Shown piece by piece: positions 24,617-31,399 of a stretch of 37,691 nt of DNA (position 1 is its first letter; each line of letters starts with the position of its first letter). This DNA comes from Candidatus Heimdallarchaeota archaeon (lineage in GTDB: Archaea; Asgardarchaeota; Heimdallarchaeia; Heimdallarchaeales; Heimdallarchaeaceae). A model generated the notes under the pieces. It had not been told where the DNA came from and did no database searches. It worked only from the letters and a program-made list of their open reading frames with translations. The translations under genes and the position numbers were made by a program. Location: NCBI GenBank assembly GCA_016839945.1, contig JAEOTE010000054.1:1-37691 (forward strand), given 5' to 3'.

Positions 24617-25048
24617 TTAGTACCCTTTGAGTGTTCTAACTGGACCACTGCATTCTGGGCATTCTCTTTCTCCAGTTCTTACTTCAAATCCACAATACTC
24701 ACAAAATCTAGGTTTTTTAACACCTGAAGATGTATAGTTTGGTGAGAAAGGACCTATTAGATTTTTCCTCATATTAGTAACAGCTGATGAAATGGTTTTC
24801 CTTCTAGAGGTTACAAAAGAAAACAATATAGGCATTCCTAGCAAAGGCAGTGCTCCAGCTACACCAAATAGGATGTAATTACCAATCCATAACTTATCTA
24901 AATCAACACCACCGCCACCGCCAATATCACCAAAAGACATGAAGATAAAAGCGAGTCCTGCTATTACTCCCCCAACTTCTAATAATCCAAATAAAATTAA
25001 AGCGTATTTGAAACCTTTTCCTTTTTTATCTGTAGACTTTGATGTCAT
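24617..25048 (-). CDS. Small membrane protein with C-terminal zinc ribbon
   Basis: 143 residues from ATG 25048, chosen because a TATA-like CTTTAAAAATT lies at about 25067-25077, so 25048 would be leaderless; an in-frame ATG at 25093 lies upstream of that box. After a basic head (TDKKGKGFKY) there are two membrane helices, about ALILFGLLEVGGVIAGLAFI and YILFGVAGALPLLGMPILFS, joined by a Gly-rich loop (GDIGGGGGVD). The cytoplasmic tail ends in a zinc ribbon: C-x2-C (CEYC), C-x2-C (CPEC). The plan recurs at 36538 and 37001. No function is known. Confidence 0.65.
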   Translation of the reverse strand: MTSKSTDKKGKGFKYALILFGLLEVGGVIAGLAFIFMSFGDIGGGGGVDLDKLWIGNYILFGVAGALPLLGMPILFSFVTSRRKTISSAVTNMRKNLIGPFSPNYTSSGVKKPRFCEYCGFEVRTGERECPECSGPVRTLKGY

Positions 25049-25102
25049 TCTAAATATTCTATTCTTTTTAATTTTTAAAGTTTGAGGGTACATGCAATAT
25101 TC

Positions 25103-26308
25103 TCAAGATTTTTGTTCTTTTATAAGAAAAATTCCTGAATTCATGTCAACTTCTTTTTGTAACATCTGAAAAGCAAAAGCTGATGTTGAAAAAGGTATAG
25201 CATCCAAAATTGTTGCAATCCTTGCTAATTCCTCATCAAACATTCGAACATAAACAGTAATATTGGGATATTTTTGTTTCAATGCTTTAGTCAGCATTAT
25301 AGCATCAGAAAGAAATTCTTCTTCATTCCAACAAATGTATACTTGTGAAACATCTTTAAGATTGCAAAAATCCTCTATACTTTCAAGATATTTGACTTCC
25401 TCATTATAAACATGTATAGTCTCAAGATCAAATAAATCAAGATCAATTATAGGATCAATAACATAAATCTCCTTCTTTAATTCCTCTCCGATGTATTGAA
25501 TAATCCTTTTAACGGTAGAATCATTTCCTAAAATTACTACTGAACCATCGATACCTTCAGTCCATTCCTTTATTGATTCCATGATCCAACCTGAGGTTGA
25601 GAAAGTATATGCATCCCATGGTTCTTCTTCCAAATATTCTCGGAAATGTTCGTCAAACATCCTCATAAACAATTTACAGTCTTCATTAAGTTCTCTTGCT
25701 TTCTCAGCAGCAATTAGAGAACTGCGTAGGTTACTTGAAACGCAAAAAACTTCTTTGCATTTCTTAATACCTGATAGCTCTATTATGTCATCACTTGTGT
25801 AATCCCCCACAACTACAGGCTGTCCTAAACTGATCAATTCTTCAACTAAACCCATTTCTTGTTCAACTAAAACATAAGGACGTTTATGTTCCCGTAGAAA
25901 TTCTACGATTCTTTCTCCAAGATGGTTATAACCCAACACAACAGTGTGATTGGACTGACGTTTAGCTAAATCTCTTGCACGATTCACTGGATTAAAACTG
26001 TAATATTCAAGCAAAACTGTAACAATTATACTTAGAATAAGAAGTTCAAATAAAAGAGGAAAAAGGAATCGATAAATTGAATAGAAAATTGATGCAGTTC
26101 CTTCTCTTAACAATAAGGATGTTAGAATAATATTGGAGAAGCTTTTATCAGCTTCAACTACAGAAAAAACAACTAATCCAATTACCCAGAACAAAACAAG
26201 GATTAAAGCAGCAATTAGTAATTGTTTTATTTTTCCTTTTAACAAGAAAAAACTTGCTTTCTTTGAAGTTTTAGTAGAAGAACGTTTAGTGCTTCTAGAT
26301 GCTTGCAT
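25103..26308 (-). CDS. RCK/TrkA-N double-domain membrane protein without visible K+ filter
   Basis: 401 residues. A basic Ser/Lys head (1-25) precedes two membrane helices (about 29-51 and 82-101). Two RCK-like Rossmann domains follow: VVLGYNHLGERIVEFL (about 123-138) with LVEQE and VVGDYTSDD, then VVILGNDSTVKRIIQYI (about 252-268). Architecture and spacing match two-transmembrane RCK potassium channels, but between the helices I find no T-x-G-Y-G filter; the loop reads EADKSFSNIILTSLLLREG. It might be a channel-like regulator or a non-K+ pore. A TATA-like box lies at about 26322-26335. Single gene. Confidence 0.75.
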   Translation of the reverse strand: MQASRSTKRSSTKTSKKASFFLLKGKIKQLLIAALILVLFWVIGLVVFSVVEADKSFSNIILTSLLLREGTASIFYSIYRFLFPLLFELLILSIIVTVLLEYYSFNPVNRARDLAKRQSNHTVVLGYNHLGERIVEFLREHKRPYVLVEQEMGLVEELISLGQPVVVGDYTSDDIIELSGIKKCKEVFCVSSNLRSSLIAAEKARELNEDCKLFMRMFDEHFREYLEEEPWDAYTFSTSGWIMESIKEWTEGIDGSVVILGNDSTVKRIIQYIGEELKKEIYVIDPIIDLDLFDLETIHVYNEEVKYLESIEDFCNLKDVSQVYICWNEEEFLSDAIMLTKALKQKYPNITVYVRMFDEELARIATILDAIPFSTSAFAFQMLQKEVDMNSGIFLIKEQKS

Positions 26309-26366
26309 GTATAAAAAATGAATCTATAAGATAAAAATCTTTGTTCGAGAATTCAATCTACTAAAG

Positions 26367-26762
26367 TTAGCCTTCTTCCTCAAATTCAAGAGAAACAGAA
26401 TTTATACAGTATCTTAATCCTGTAGGTTTTGGTCCATCATCAAAAACATGTCCAAGATGTCCGCTACAGTTTTTGCAGAGAACTTCTGTTCTAACCATAC
26501 CATGTGATGTATCTTGTTGTTCCTCAATATTTTCATCTTTTTCTGGAGAATGAAAACTAGGCCAACCACACCCAGAATCAAATTTAGTTTCTGAAGTGAA
26601 TAAAAGAGCTCCACAACCTGCACATTTGTATGAACCTTTTTCTTTATGATTCCAAAACTTTCCTGTAAAAGCTGGTTCAGTACCCTTTAATCTTAAAATC
26701 TGGTATTGTTCGTCTGATAATTCTTCTTTCCATTCTTTTTCTGATTTCTTGGGTAAGTTCAT
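26367..26762 (-). CDS. msrB: Peptide-methionine (R)-S-oxide reductase
   Basis: 131 residues, full length for the family. It reduces R-methionine sulfoxide in proteins using thioredoxin or a similar donor. Structural zinc cysteines are C47/C50 (CAGC) and C96/C99 (CKNC); the catalytic Cys is C119 in [25 protein letters not shown] and [11 protein letters not shown] are the other hallmark blocks. C65 is in the position of a possible resolving cysteine. Cytoplasmic, no MsrA fusion. It indicates exposure to oxidants, in keeping with the ferritin-like protein at 8322. Confidence 0.97.
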   Translation of the reverse strand: MNLPKKSEKEWKEELSDEQYQILRLKGTEPAFTGKFWNHKEKGSYKCAGCGALLFTSETKFDSGCGWPSFHSPEKDENIEEQQDTSHGMVRTEVLCKNCSGHLGHVFDDGPKPTGLRYCINSVSLEFEEEG

Positions 26763-26826
26763 GTGATTAACAATTAATAAAGAGGATAAATAAAACTAAT
26801 TCTTTAACAAAAATCCTTTACATATT

Positions 26827-27096
26827 TCAAGCATCAATTTTCTCGATTTCCCAAATAAGTCTAACCTCTGGATCTGGGCATTCAATGTGTTTTACATCAG
26901 ATAACCAATCTGACTCTTCATCATGTTTTCGTTGGATACCTGACAAGAAAGGTAGTAATGTTGATAATGACCAAATACAAATTTTTTCTCCTTCTGGAAC
27001 AAATAATGCATCACCGTCTATAATGAAATTATCACCAATTTCGTGAATAGGACATTTCCCAAGCATACTAGTTACACTAACTTTGAGTTTGTACAT
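26827..27096 (-). CDS. TIGR04076-family small protein
   Basis: 89 residues with GAGGA eight bases before the ATG. The recognisable pattern is VSVTSMLGKCPIHEIGD (Cys near residue 15), then CIWSLSTLLPFL, and the closing IECPDPEVRLIWEI. These match the short TIGR04076 proteins of anaerobic bacteria and archaea, small beta-rich proteins with two or three conserved cysteines of unknown role. Two of the cysteines, in GKCP and ECPDP, could bind metal or form a disulfide. It stands alone between msrB and a methyltransferase gene. Confidence 0.7.
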   Translation of the reverse strand: MYKLKVSVTSMLGKCPIHEIGDNFIIDGDALFVPEGEKICIWSLSTLLPFLSGIQRKHDEESDWLSDVKHIECPDPEVRLIWEIEKIDA

Positions 27097-27211
27097 TTGA
27101 TATTCCTCGTTTACTTGTCAAGTAATATTATAAGCTTAAGTGATTGAAGAATTTTTCTGAAAAACAATGATTTATTACCTTCTCTCATAATTACCTTTAT
27201 TTTGCAAATAA

Positions 27212-27219
27212 TTATATAG
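27212..27219 (+). promoter_or_regulatory. TATA box of the ICMT/PEMT-like gene
   Basis: TTATATAG lies 22-29 bases upstream of the ATG at 27241 with no ribosome site between, so the transcript is probably leaderless. Confidence 0.55.
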
Positions 27220-27240
27220 TCCAAACAACCATAATCCTAA

Positions 27241-27783
27241 ATGAATGCGAAAGATGATGATGTAAAAGGATACAAAAGAAGTATTCATGAAAGTCGAAAA
27301 GATATAGCTGGAGAACATAAACTATCAGATTTGGGACAATTGTTTTTTCTAATTACATTTTTGATAATCTGGGGATTGGATTCATTTTATTTCAGATTTT
27401 CCACTTTTTTAGCAGATTATGGGTATATCTACATTAGAGCTCCAATAGCCGCTATTTTGTTCATAATAGCTGGATTTTTAGCTTACAAAGGTTTAAAACA
27501 AGTATTCAATGAAGTAAGAGATTCTCCTGCAGTTATAAAAACTGGTGTATTTGCATATTCAAGACACCCAATATATTTTGGCTCCATTCTTGTTTATGTT
27601 GGATGGATTCTATTAACAATGTCCCTGATTTCTTTGGGTTATTGGGTGATTATCGTCATATTCTATGAATATATTGCTACATATGAAGAGAAACTACTTT
27701 TGAAACAATTTGGGAAAGAATATGAAGATTATAAAAAACAAGTACCAAAATGGATACCAGGAACGAAATTTAAGAAGAAATAA
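27241..27783 (+). CDS. ICMT/PEMT-like membrane methyltransferase
   Basis: 180 residues. After a charged head (1-30), four hydrophobic helices run at about 33-52, 63-81, 112-130 and 130-146. The diagnostic SAM-binding region is FAYSRHPIYFGS (105-115), followed by EYIATYEEKLLLKQFGKEY and the basic YKKQVPKW end; RHPxYxG and EE are the conserved residues of isoprenylcysteine and phospholipid methyltransferases. It would methylate a lipid, a prenyl-cysteine or another small hydrophobic acceptor at the membrane; bacterial and archaeal homologs have diverse substrates. Leaderless promoter. Convergent with the 40-residue small gene behind it. Confidence 0.78.
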   Translation: MNAKDDDVKGYKRSIHESRKDIAGEHKLSDLGQLFFLITFLIIWGLDSFYFRFSTFLADYGYIYIRAPIAAILFIIAGFLAYKGLKQVFNEVRDSPAVIKTGVFAYSRHPIYFGSILVYVGWILLTMSLISLGYWVIIVIFYEYIATYEEKLLLKQFGKEYEDYKKQVPKWIPGTKFKKK

Positions 27784-27818
27784 AGATTTTCAGATATAAT
27801 AAATAATAGAAAAATTTC

Positions 27819-27960
27819 GGAAAGGTTAGTAAATTACTGCATGTCCATGGTAGAAGGCAATGTTCTTTTTCTCAACCTTTCTTACTTCATGATTGTAAAT
27901 CCACTCATTTTGATTTTCTGGTTCTTCTTGTTTGACTTTGTTTGTCAATTTTTTCACCTA
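27819..27960. repeat. 142-base repeat, copy 1
   Basis: Matches 29929-30070 along its full length with no insertion or deletion; I count 19 mismatches by eye (about 87% identity). The match stops just upstream of the ribosome site and a few bases after the stop of the enclosed small gene, so the repeat is in effect a duplicated gene rather than a mobile element; no terminal repeats are seen. Confidence 0.8.
27826..27948 (-). CDS. Undescribed 40-residue protein, copy 1
   Basis: TTG start with AGGTGA six bases upstream; a GTG inside that site (27957) would add three residues. The stop is TAA. The middle reads EWIYNHEVRKVEKKN and the end is FYHGHAVIY. Rich in Lys/Glu with a His-aromatic C terminus; no membrane segment or signal is seen, no cysteine. 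Coding status rests on copy 2: across 40 codons after the start there are seven synonymous and seven replacing changes, no frameshift and the same start context. The opposite-strand frame is also open but changes mainly at its first codon positions, as expected for a mirror. It ends 43 bases from the convergent methyltransferase stop. I know no family for it. Confidence 0.68.
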   Translation of the reverse strand: MTNKVKQEEPENQNEWIYNHEVRKVEKKNIAFYHGHAVIY

Positions 27961-27974
27961 TGTATACCTTAACT

Positions 27975-28021
27975 GGTCACATATTTTGAAGCTGGTGAGA
28001 AAAAGTGACCAAAAGGTGACC
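27975..28021 (-). promoter_or_regulatory. GGTCAC/GTGACC elements upstream of small gene copy 1
   Basis: GGTCAC (27975-27980) is an inverted match to GTGACC (28005-28010), and GGTGACC recurs at 28015-28021. All lie within 75 bases upstream of the small gene's start. Similar GTCAC/GTGAC symmetry precedes copy 2, where the rest of the upstream sequence is unrelated. Confidence 0.45.
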
Positions 28022-28037
28022 AAGAAACAAACTAATT

Positions 28038-28448
28038 CTAAATTTTATGTGATAATTCCCATTTCTTAAGAATTATATCTGCCATCCCTCTAATTATCTC
28101 TGCTTCATCTTCTTCAATTACATTACATGCTTGATCGTCTGGTAAGAGTTTGCATATTTCAGAAGTTAACTCACTAATTAGTTCTTTAACAATATTAGGA
28201 GATATTCCATCTCCAACTTCTTTTATTAAAACAACTGCAAAGCAATTTGTGGCTTCTAGATAAACTTCACTGCTCTTTGTAGTAAATTGTTCTGGTTCCC
28301 CTATATCTACCTCAACAAGGAAATTTCTGATTGCTACAATTAATCCAGAAAAAAGAATAGCATCTGCAAGTTTGTCTGTTCCAGATACTGGATCATAATA
28401 ATAAACTGGAACACCACCTGGAGAGATAATATAGAGAGACTTAATCAT
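28038..28448 (-). CDS. Longin-like domain protein
   Basis: 136 residues. It begins SLYIISPGGVPVYYYD, then a long amphipathic helix LADAILFSGLIVAIRNFL, strands ending VYLEATNCFAVVLIKEV and a final long helix. This beta-beta-alpha-beta3-alpha-like order, with a central GLIVAI helix, is the pattern of archaeal longin/roadblock-like small proteins, which are abundant in Asgard genomes and often partner small GTPases. No GTPase gene is in this window. Domain call is by pattern and therefore moderate; PDVSGTDKLAD-type loops are variable in the family. Confidence 0.6.
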   Translation of the reverse strand: MIKSLYIISPGGVPVYYYDPVSGTDKLADAILFSGLIVAIRNFLVEVDIGEPEQFTTKSSEVYLEATNCFAVVLIKEVGDGISPNIVKELISELTSEICKLLPDDQACNVIEEDEAEIIRGMADIILKKWELSHKI

Positions 28449-28517
28449 CAGTTCTTAAAACTAATATCATTTTTTATATCTTTTCATAGGTTTTGAAAAG
28501 AGAAGGTAATTGGATGA

Positions 28518-28745
28518 TTAATAAAACCAATTAAAAACAAAGAGAAAACAAGAAGTAAGAGCAAGAACGATTGCAGAAACTAGCATGGTTAAAGCTAATT
28601 TAAACAGATATCTTCTGTATTCCTCTTTTTTATCAGTTTTAAAATACCTACTGATTCTTATTGGTAGAATTATAACTAGTGTAATAACAGCTAAAGAAGA
28701 AAAAGTAAATGATAATATGACAATCTGACCTACTATATCAAGCAA
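28518..28745 (-). CDS. Small two-helix membrane protein
   Basis: 75 residues with a TTG start, as no ATG or GTG is available nearby; a TATA-like AATAAATATAAATG at about 28763-28776 lies 20-30 bases upstream, so it is probably leaderless. Two membrane helices (about 4-29 and 47-72) are separated by a basic/polar loop (RISRYFKTDKKEEYRR). There are no motifs linking it to a known family. The gene lies between the LVIVD propeller and the longin-like gene on the same strand. Confidence 0.5.
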   Translation of the reverse strand: MLDIVGQIVILSFTFSSLAVITLVIILPIRISRYFKTDKKEEYRRYLFKLALTMLVSAIVLALTSCFLFVFNWFY

Positions 28746-28810
28746 ATAAATCGTGTTAGATTCTCATTTATATTTATTAATTTTTACCCCATCAAGGATT
28801 TTTAATATAC

Positions 28811-29815
28811 TTATTCCCAGAGTTGAATTATTTCCAATCCATCCCCTGAAGCATCGAATATGTAAGCTAGATTATCAACAACTTGAACTGCCCTAATATA
28901 ATCCCCAGCTTCATGAAACTGACCAATCTCAACCATTTTCCCAATATTACTAATATCTATTATTTCCAACCCATCTTCATAATCTGCAACAAAAGCTATA
29001 TTATCAATAACATGAATGTAAGCTGGTTTACCTCCGTTATGAAAACGCCCAAGTAATTTTGGCTTGTGTAGATTGCTTATGTCATAGATTTCAACTCCTC
29101 TATCCATATTAGCTCCATAGAGAATGTTTCCAATAATTTGAAAGTGTCTGATTTGCCCCCAACTTCCTATTTTACCGGTCTTAACAGGATCTGCAGGATT
29201 TGATACATCAAACACATCTATACCATTTGGAGTGCTTATGAGAGCATAATTGTTGAGTATCTTAAGATATCCAAAGGAATTAGAAGTAAGATAAGATCCA
29301 ACTGATTGAGGAGAATAAGGATTGGATATATTGTAAATATATAATCCCTCATAAGCAGAAATATATGCAAGGTCATTGTATACATCAATACTCGCTGTAT
29401 CTTCAGAAACAGGAATGTTTGTAATTTTTATTATGTTGGTTAAGTTACCTATATCTAGTATCTCCATACCCTGATGGTGATCAGCAACATAGAGTAAATT
29501 GTCTATCAAACGAGTTGTATGTGCTCCTCCACCATCAAAGAAACGGTTAATTATTTTAGGATTAAGAGCATCACTAACGTTAACGAAAGAAACACCTAAT
29601 TCAGAAATTATAACTATATCATTATGAATAAGTAAACCTTCACAATAAAGTTCAGCAGGATGAACAGATGAAAGTTTTACAAGATCTAAAGTATGATTCA
29701 CTCTGTTTGATGTTTTTAATGGTTGAAAGATGATCCCCAACGTAATAGAAATAGTAAGAATAAGAAATATGGGTATTATAATTTTCCATTTCAATAATAG
29801 TTTGATTTTTTGCAT
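28811..29815 (-). CDS. LVIVD-repeat beta-propeller, membrane-anchored
   Basis: 334 residues from ATG 29815, chosen because the TATA box at 29837-29848 is about 27 bases upstream; a TTG at 29833 is in frame. A short basic head and hydrophobic anchor (about 8-28, IIIPIFLILTISITLGII) precede about seven LVIVD-type repeats, each with a strand pattern such as NLAYIFDASGDGLEIIQL or DNIAFVADYEDGLEIIDI and a Ser-Asn-Pro loop. LVIVD proteins are thought to be cell-surface proteins of unknown binding partner. The C terminus ends with the last blade. No enzyme motif. Confidence 0.8.
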   Translation of the reverse strand: MQKIKLLLKWKIIIPIFLILTISITLGIIFQPLKTSNRVNHTLDLVKLSSVHPAELYCEGLLIHNDIVIISELGVSFVNVSDALNPKIINRFFDGGGAHTTRLIDNLLYVADHHQGMEILDIGNLTNIIKITNIPVSEDTASIDVYNDLAYISAYEGLYIYNISNPYSPQSVGSYLTSNSFGYLKILNNYALISTPNGIDVFDVSNPADPVKTGKIGSWGQIRHFQIIGNILYGANMDRGVEIYDISNLHKPKLLGRFHNGGKPAYIHVIDNIAFVADYEDGLEIIDISNIGKMVEIGQFHEAGDYIRAVQVVDNLAYIFDASGDGLEIIQLWE

Positions 29816-29836
29816 GGATTTTTTCTCATTCAAATA

Positions 29837-29848
29837 CTTATATAGATT
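29837..29848 (-). promoter_or_regulatory. TATA box of the LVIVD propeller gene
   Basis: On the minus strand the sequence reads CTATATAAGT. Its centre is about 27 bases before ATG 29815 and only about 9 before the TTG at 29833, which decides the start. Confidence 0.55.
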
Positions 29849-29928
29849 ATTTTACAAATATCAATTGAACTGATTCAAAACTTTTATTTGAAGAAAGACA
29901 TCAATAACAAATTAAAGAAATTAGAAAA

Positions 29929-30070
29929 GGAAAGGCTAGTATACAACAGTATGCCCATGGTAGAAAGCGAAGTTTTTCTTTTCAACCTTTCTTACTTCAT
30001 GATTGTAAATCCATTCATTTTGATTTTCTGGTTTTTCTTGTTTGATTTTTTGTGCCAATTTTTTCACCTA
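29929..30070. repeat. 142-base repeat, copy 2
   Basis: Second copy of the 142-base match described at 27819. Beyond 30070 the sequence differs completely from copy 1 except for GTCAC-type motifs. The two copies are direct, about 2.1 kb apart, with five annotated elements between them. Confidence 0.8.
29936..30058 (-). CDS. Undescribed 40-residue protein, copy 2
   Basis: TTG start after AGGTGA (spacing six bases), TAG stop; GTG at 30067 is the alternative start, and both copies have an in-frame TAG just before it. Identical to copy 1 at 33 of 40 residues, including the whole central EWIYNHEVRKVEKKN; the end reads FYHGHTVVY. The replacements are mostly conservative (V/I, I/V, I/F, N/Q) with one E/K, and T/A at residue 2 and A/T near the end. 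It lies between the LVIVD propeller promoter region and the double GNAT gene. No known family recognised. Confidence 0.68.
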   Translation of the reverse strand: MAQKIKQEKPENQNEWIYNHEVRKVEKKNFAFYHGHTVVY

Positions 30071-30259
30071 ACCGAACATAGTTCACCCTTTAAAAATAAC
30101 TTGCTCACACATTGTGGTCACAAGTTGTGACTGAAAACAGAAAAAAATGATTGTTAAAAGTCAAAGTATGCTAATAAATCAGAAGTAAATGATGATGTTT
30201 ATTCAGAAAAAGAAGAAATAAATAGTTATGTTTTTTCATCATTAGAAAGGGTGTATTGA
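30071..30259. other. Intergenic region between small gene copy 2 and the GNAT gene
   Basis: Contains the 15-base inverted repeat at 30117-30131 and an AT-rich stretch before the GNAT start, with GGGTG at about 30248-30252 as a weak ribosome site. I see no RNA gene, further ORF or mobile element. Confidence 0.5.
30117..30131 (-). promoter_or_regulatory. GTCACAA-G-TTGTGAC inverted repeat upstream of small gene copy 2
   Basis: Perfect 7-base arms around one base, 59 bases upstream of the TTG start of copy 2. It carries the GTCAC/GTGAC core found upstream of copy 1 and could serve the small gene or the divergent GNAT gene. Confidence 0.5.
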
Positions 30260-31339
30260 ATGAGTAAAGTTGGTTCTTCCTATATTATAGAGATAGAGCT
30301 GTTTAATCCTGATAGCTGTTCCAAAGAGAGTTGGGATTTATATCATGAGTATCGTACTACTCTACATAAGCAGCGTTTTCCTGATAGACCTTTGACTGTA
30401 ACCAATAAGCAAGCAGAAAAAGGTTTGAAAATGTTTAAAGAACACCCAGAAATAGAAGGATACATTTTCACTATAGAGGATACAACAAAAAACAAACAAG
30501 TTGGAGATCTAATATGCTCACTTCCACGTATAGGCTCTGAAACCTATAAAGAAAACAAACATTATATGGAATTTTATATCAACATTTTAGAAAATTATCA
30601 TCGCAAAGGTATAGGAACTTTAGCTTTAGAAAAAGTAAAGGAAGTAGCAAAACAAAACGAAAAGACATTATTAGCTACTGACACATATTACCCAAGTGGT
30701 AAAGCATTTCTTGAAACTATTGGAGCAGAATTAGATATAGGTATAGAAAATAGGTTACAACTAGAAAATATTGATTGGTCAATGGTAGAAAAATGGGTGG
30801 AAGAAGGACCAGAACGTTCCCCAAAAATAAAGTTAGTAAAGCTGGGTTCTATCCCTGAGGATTTGATAGAACAATTTAGTAAGATATATACTGAAACCTA
30901 CAATCAACAACCTTGGGATGAACTAGATGATGTGGCATTTACTTTTTCTCCAAAATATTTCAGGCATTTGAAAAAAGTTTTCGCAGAAACTGGAGTAGAA
31001 TGGTTAGTTATGGTTACAATAGAAGAGGATGAAAAAATATCCGGGTTAACAGAAATGAGATACAATCCTGGAAACAAAACCATGATAACTCAAGAATTAA
31101 CAGGCGTGAAGGAAGAATATAGGGGAAGAGGATTAGGAAAATGGTTGAAAGCAGCAATGCTTCTAGAAATAAAAGAACGTTTTCCAGATGTTAAAACTGT
31201 TCGAACAGAAAATGCTACAACTAATGTACCAATGTTATCAATAAATGATAGACTAGGATTCAAGTTTTTCAGAGAATCAATAGAAGCTCAAATAAAACTA
31301 GAACAATTAAATAAATATCTAAAGCAAAGAGCAAGATAA
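30260..31339 (+). CDS. Tandem GNAT-family acetyltransferase
   Basis: 359 residues in two GNAT domains. Domain 1 (about 8-170) has the acetyl-CoA loop YHRKGIGTLALEK (R115-x-x-G117-x-G119) and the late PSGKAFLETIGAE; domain 2 (about 188-348) has a stronger loop YRGRGLGKWLKAAM (R288-x-R-G-x-G293) and NDRLGFKFFRE. Double-GNAT proteins of this kind resemble mycothiol synthase and antibiotic-type acetyltransferases in layout, but the acceptor cannot be read from sequence. Unlike the double GNAT at 13878, both phosphate loops are intact, so it is probably active. Single gene on the plus strand, before the luciferase-like gene. Confidence 0.82.
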   Translation: MSKVGSSYIIEIELFNPDSCSKESWDLYHEYRTTLHKQRFPDRPLTVTNKQAEKGLKMFKEHPEIEGYIFTIEDTTKNKQVGDLICSLPRIGSETYKENKHYMEFYINILENYHRKGIGTLALEKVKEVAKQNEKTLLATDTYYPSGKAFLETIGAELDIGIENRLQLENIDWSMVEKWVEEGPERSPKIKLVKLGSIPEDLIEQFSKIYTETYNQQPWDELDDVAFTFSPKYFRHLKKVFAETGVEWLVMVTIEEDEKISGLTEMRYNPGNKTMITQELTGVKEEYRGRGLGKWLKAAMLLEIKERFPDVKTVRTENATTNVPMLSINDRLGFKFFRESIEAQIKLEQLNKYLKQRAR

Positions 31340-31370
31340 ATCATTTCTTATATTTGATAAAAGCTAAGGT

Positions 31371-31382
31371 TTAATTATATTT
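31371..31382 (+). promoter_or_regulatory. TATA region of the luciferase-like gene
   Basis: TTTAATTATATT lies 18-29 bases upstream of ATG 31400, with no ribosome site, so leaderless transcription is likely. Confidence 0.45.
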
Positions 31383-31399
31383 TCAAATTATATCTCTTT

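Noticed and set aside
25103-26308. Assignment as a K+ channel gene
   Set aside because: No selectivity filter sequence was found between the two helices, so only the RCK/TrkA-N domain architecture is claimed.
29888-30130. Plus-strand frame opposite small gene copy 2, hydrophobic and also open in copy 1 (27841-27972)
   Set aside because: It is codon-aligned with the minus-strand gene, has no ribosome site or TATA box in a useful position, and differences between copies fall mainly at its first codon positions, as expected for a mirror of a coding strand. Its hydrophobicity reflects the Glu/Lys codons on the other strand.
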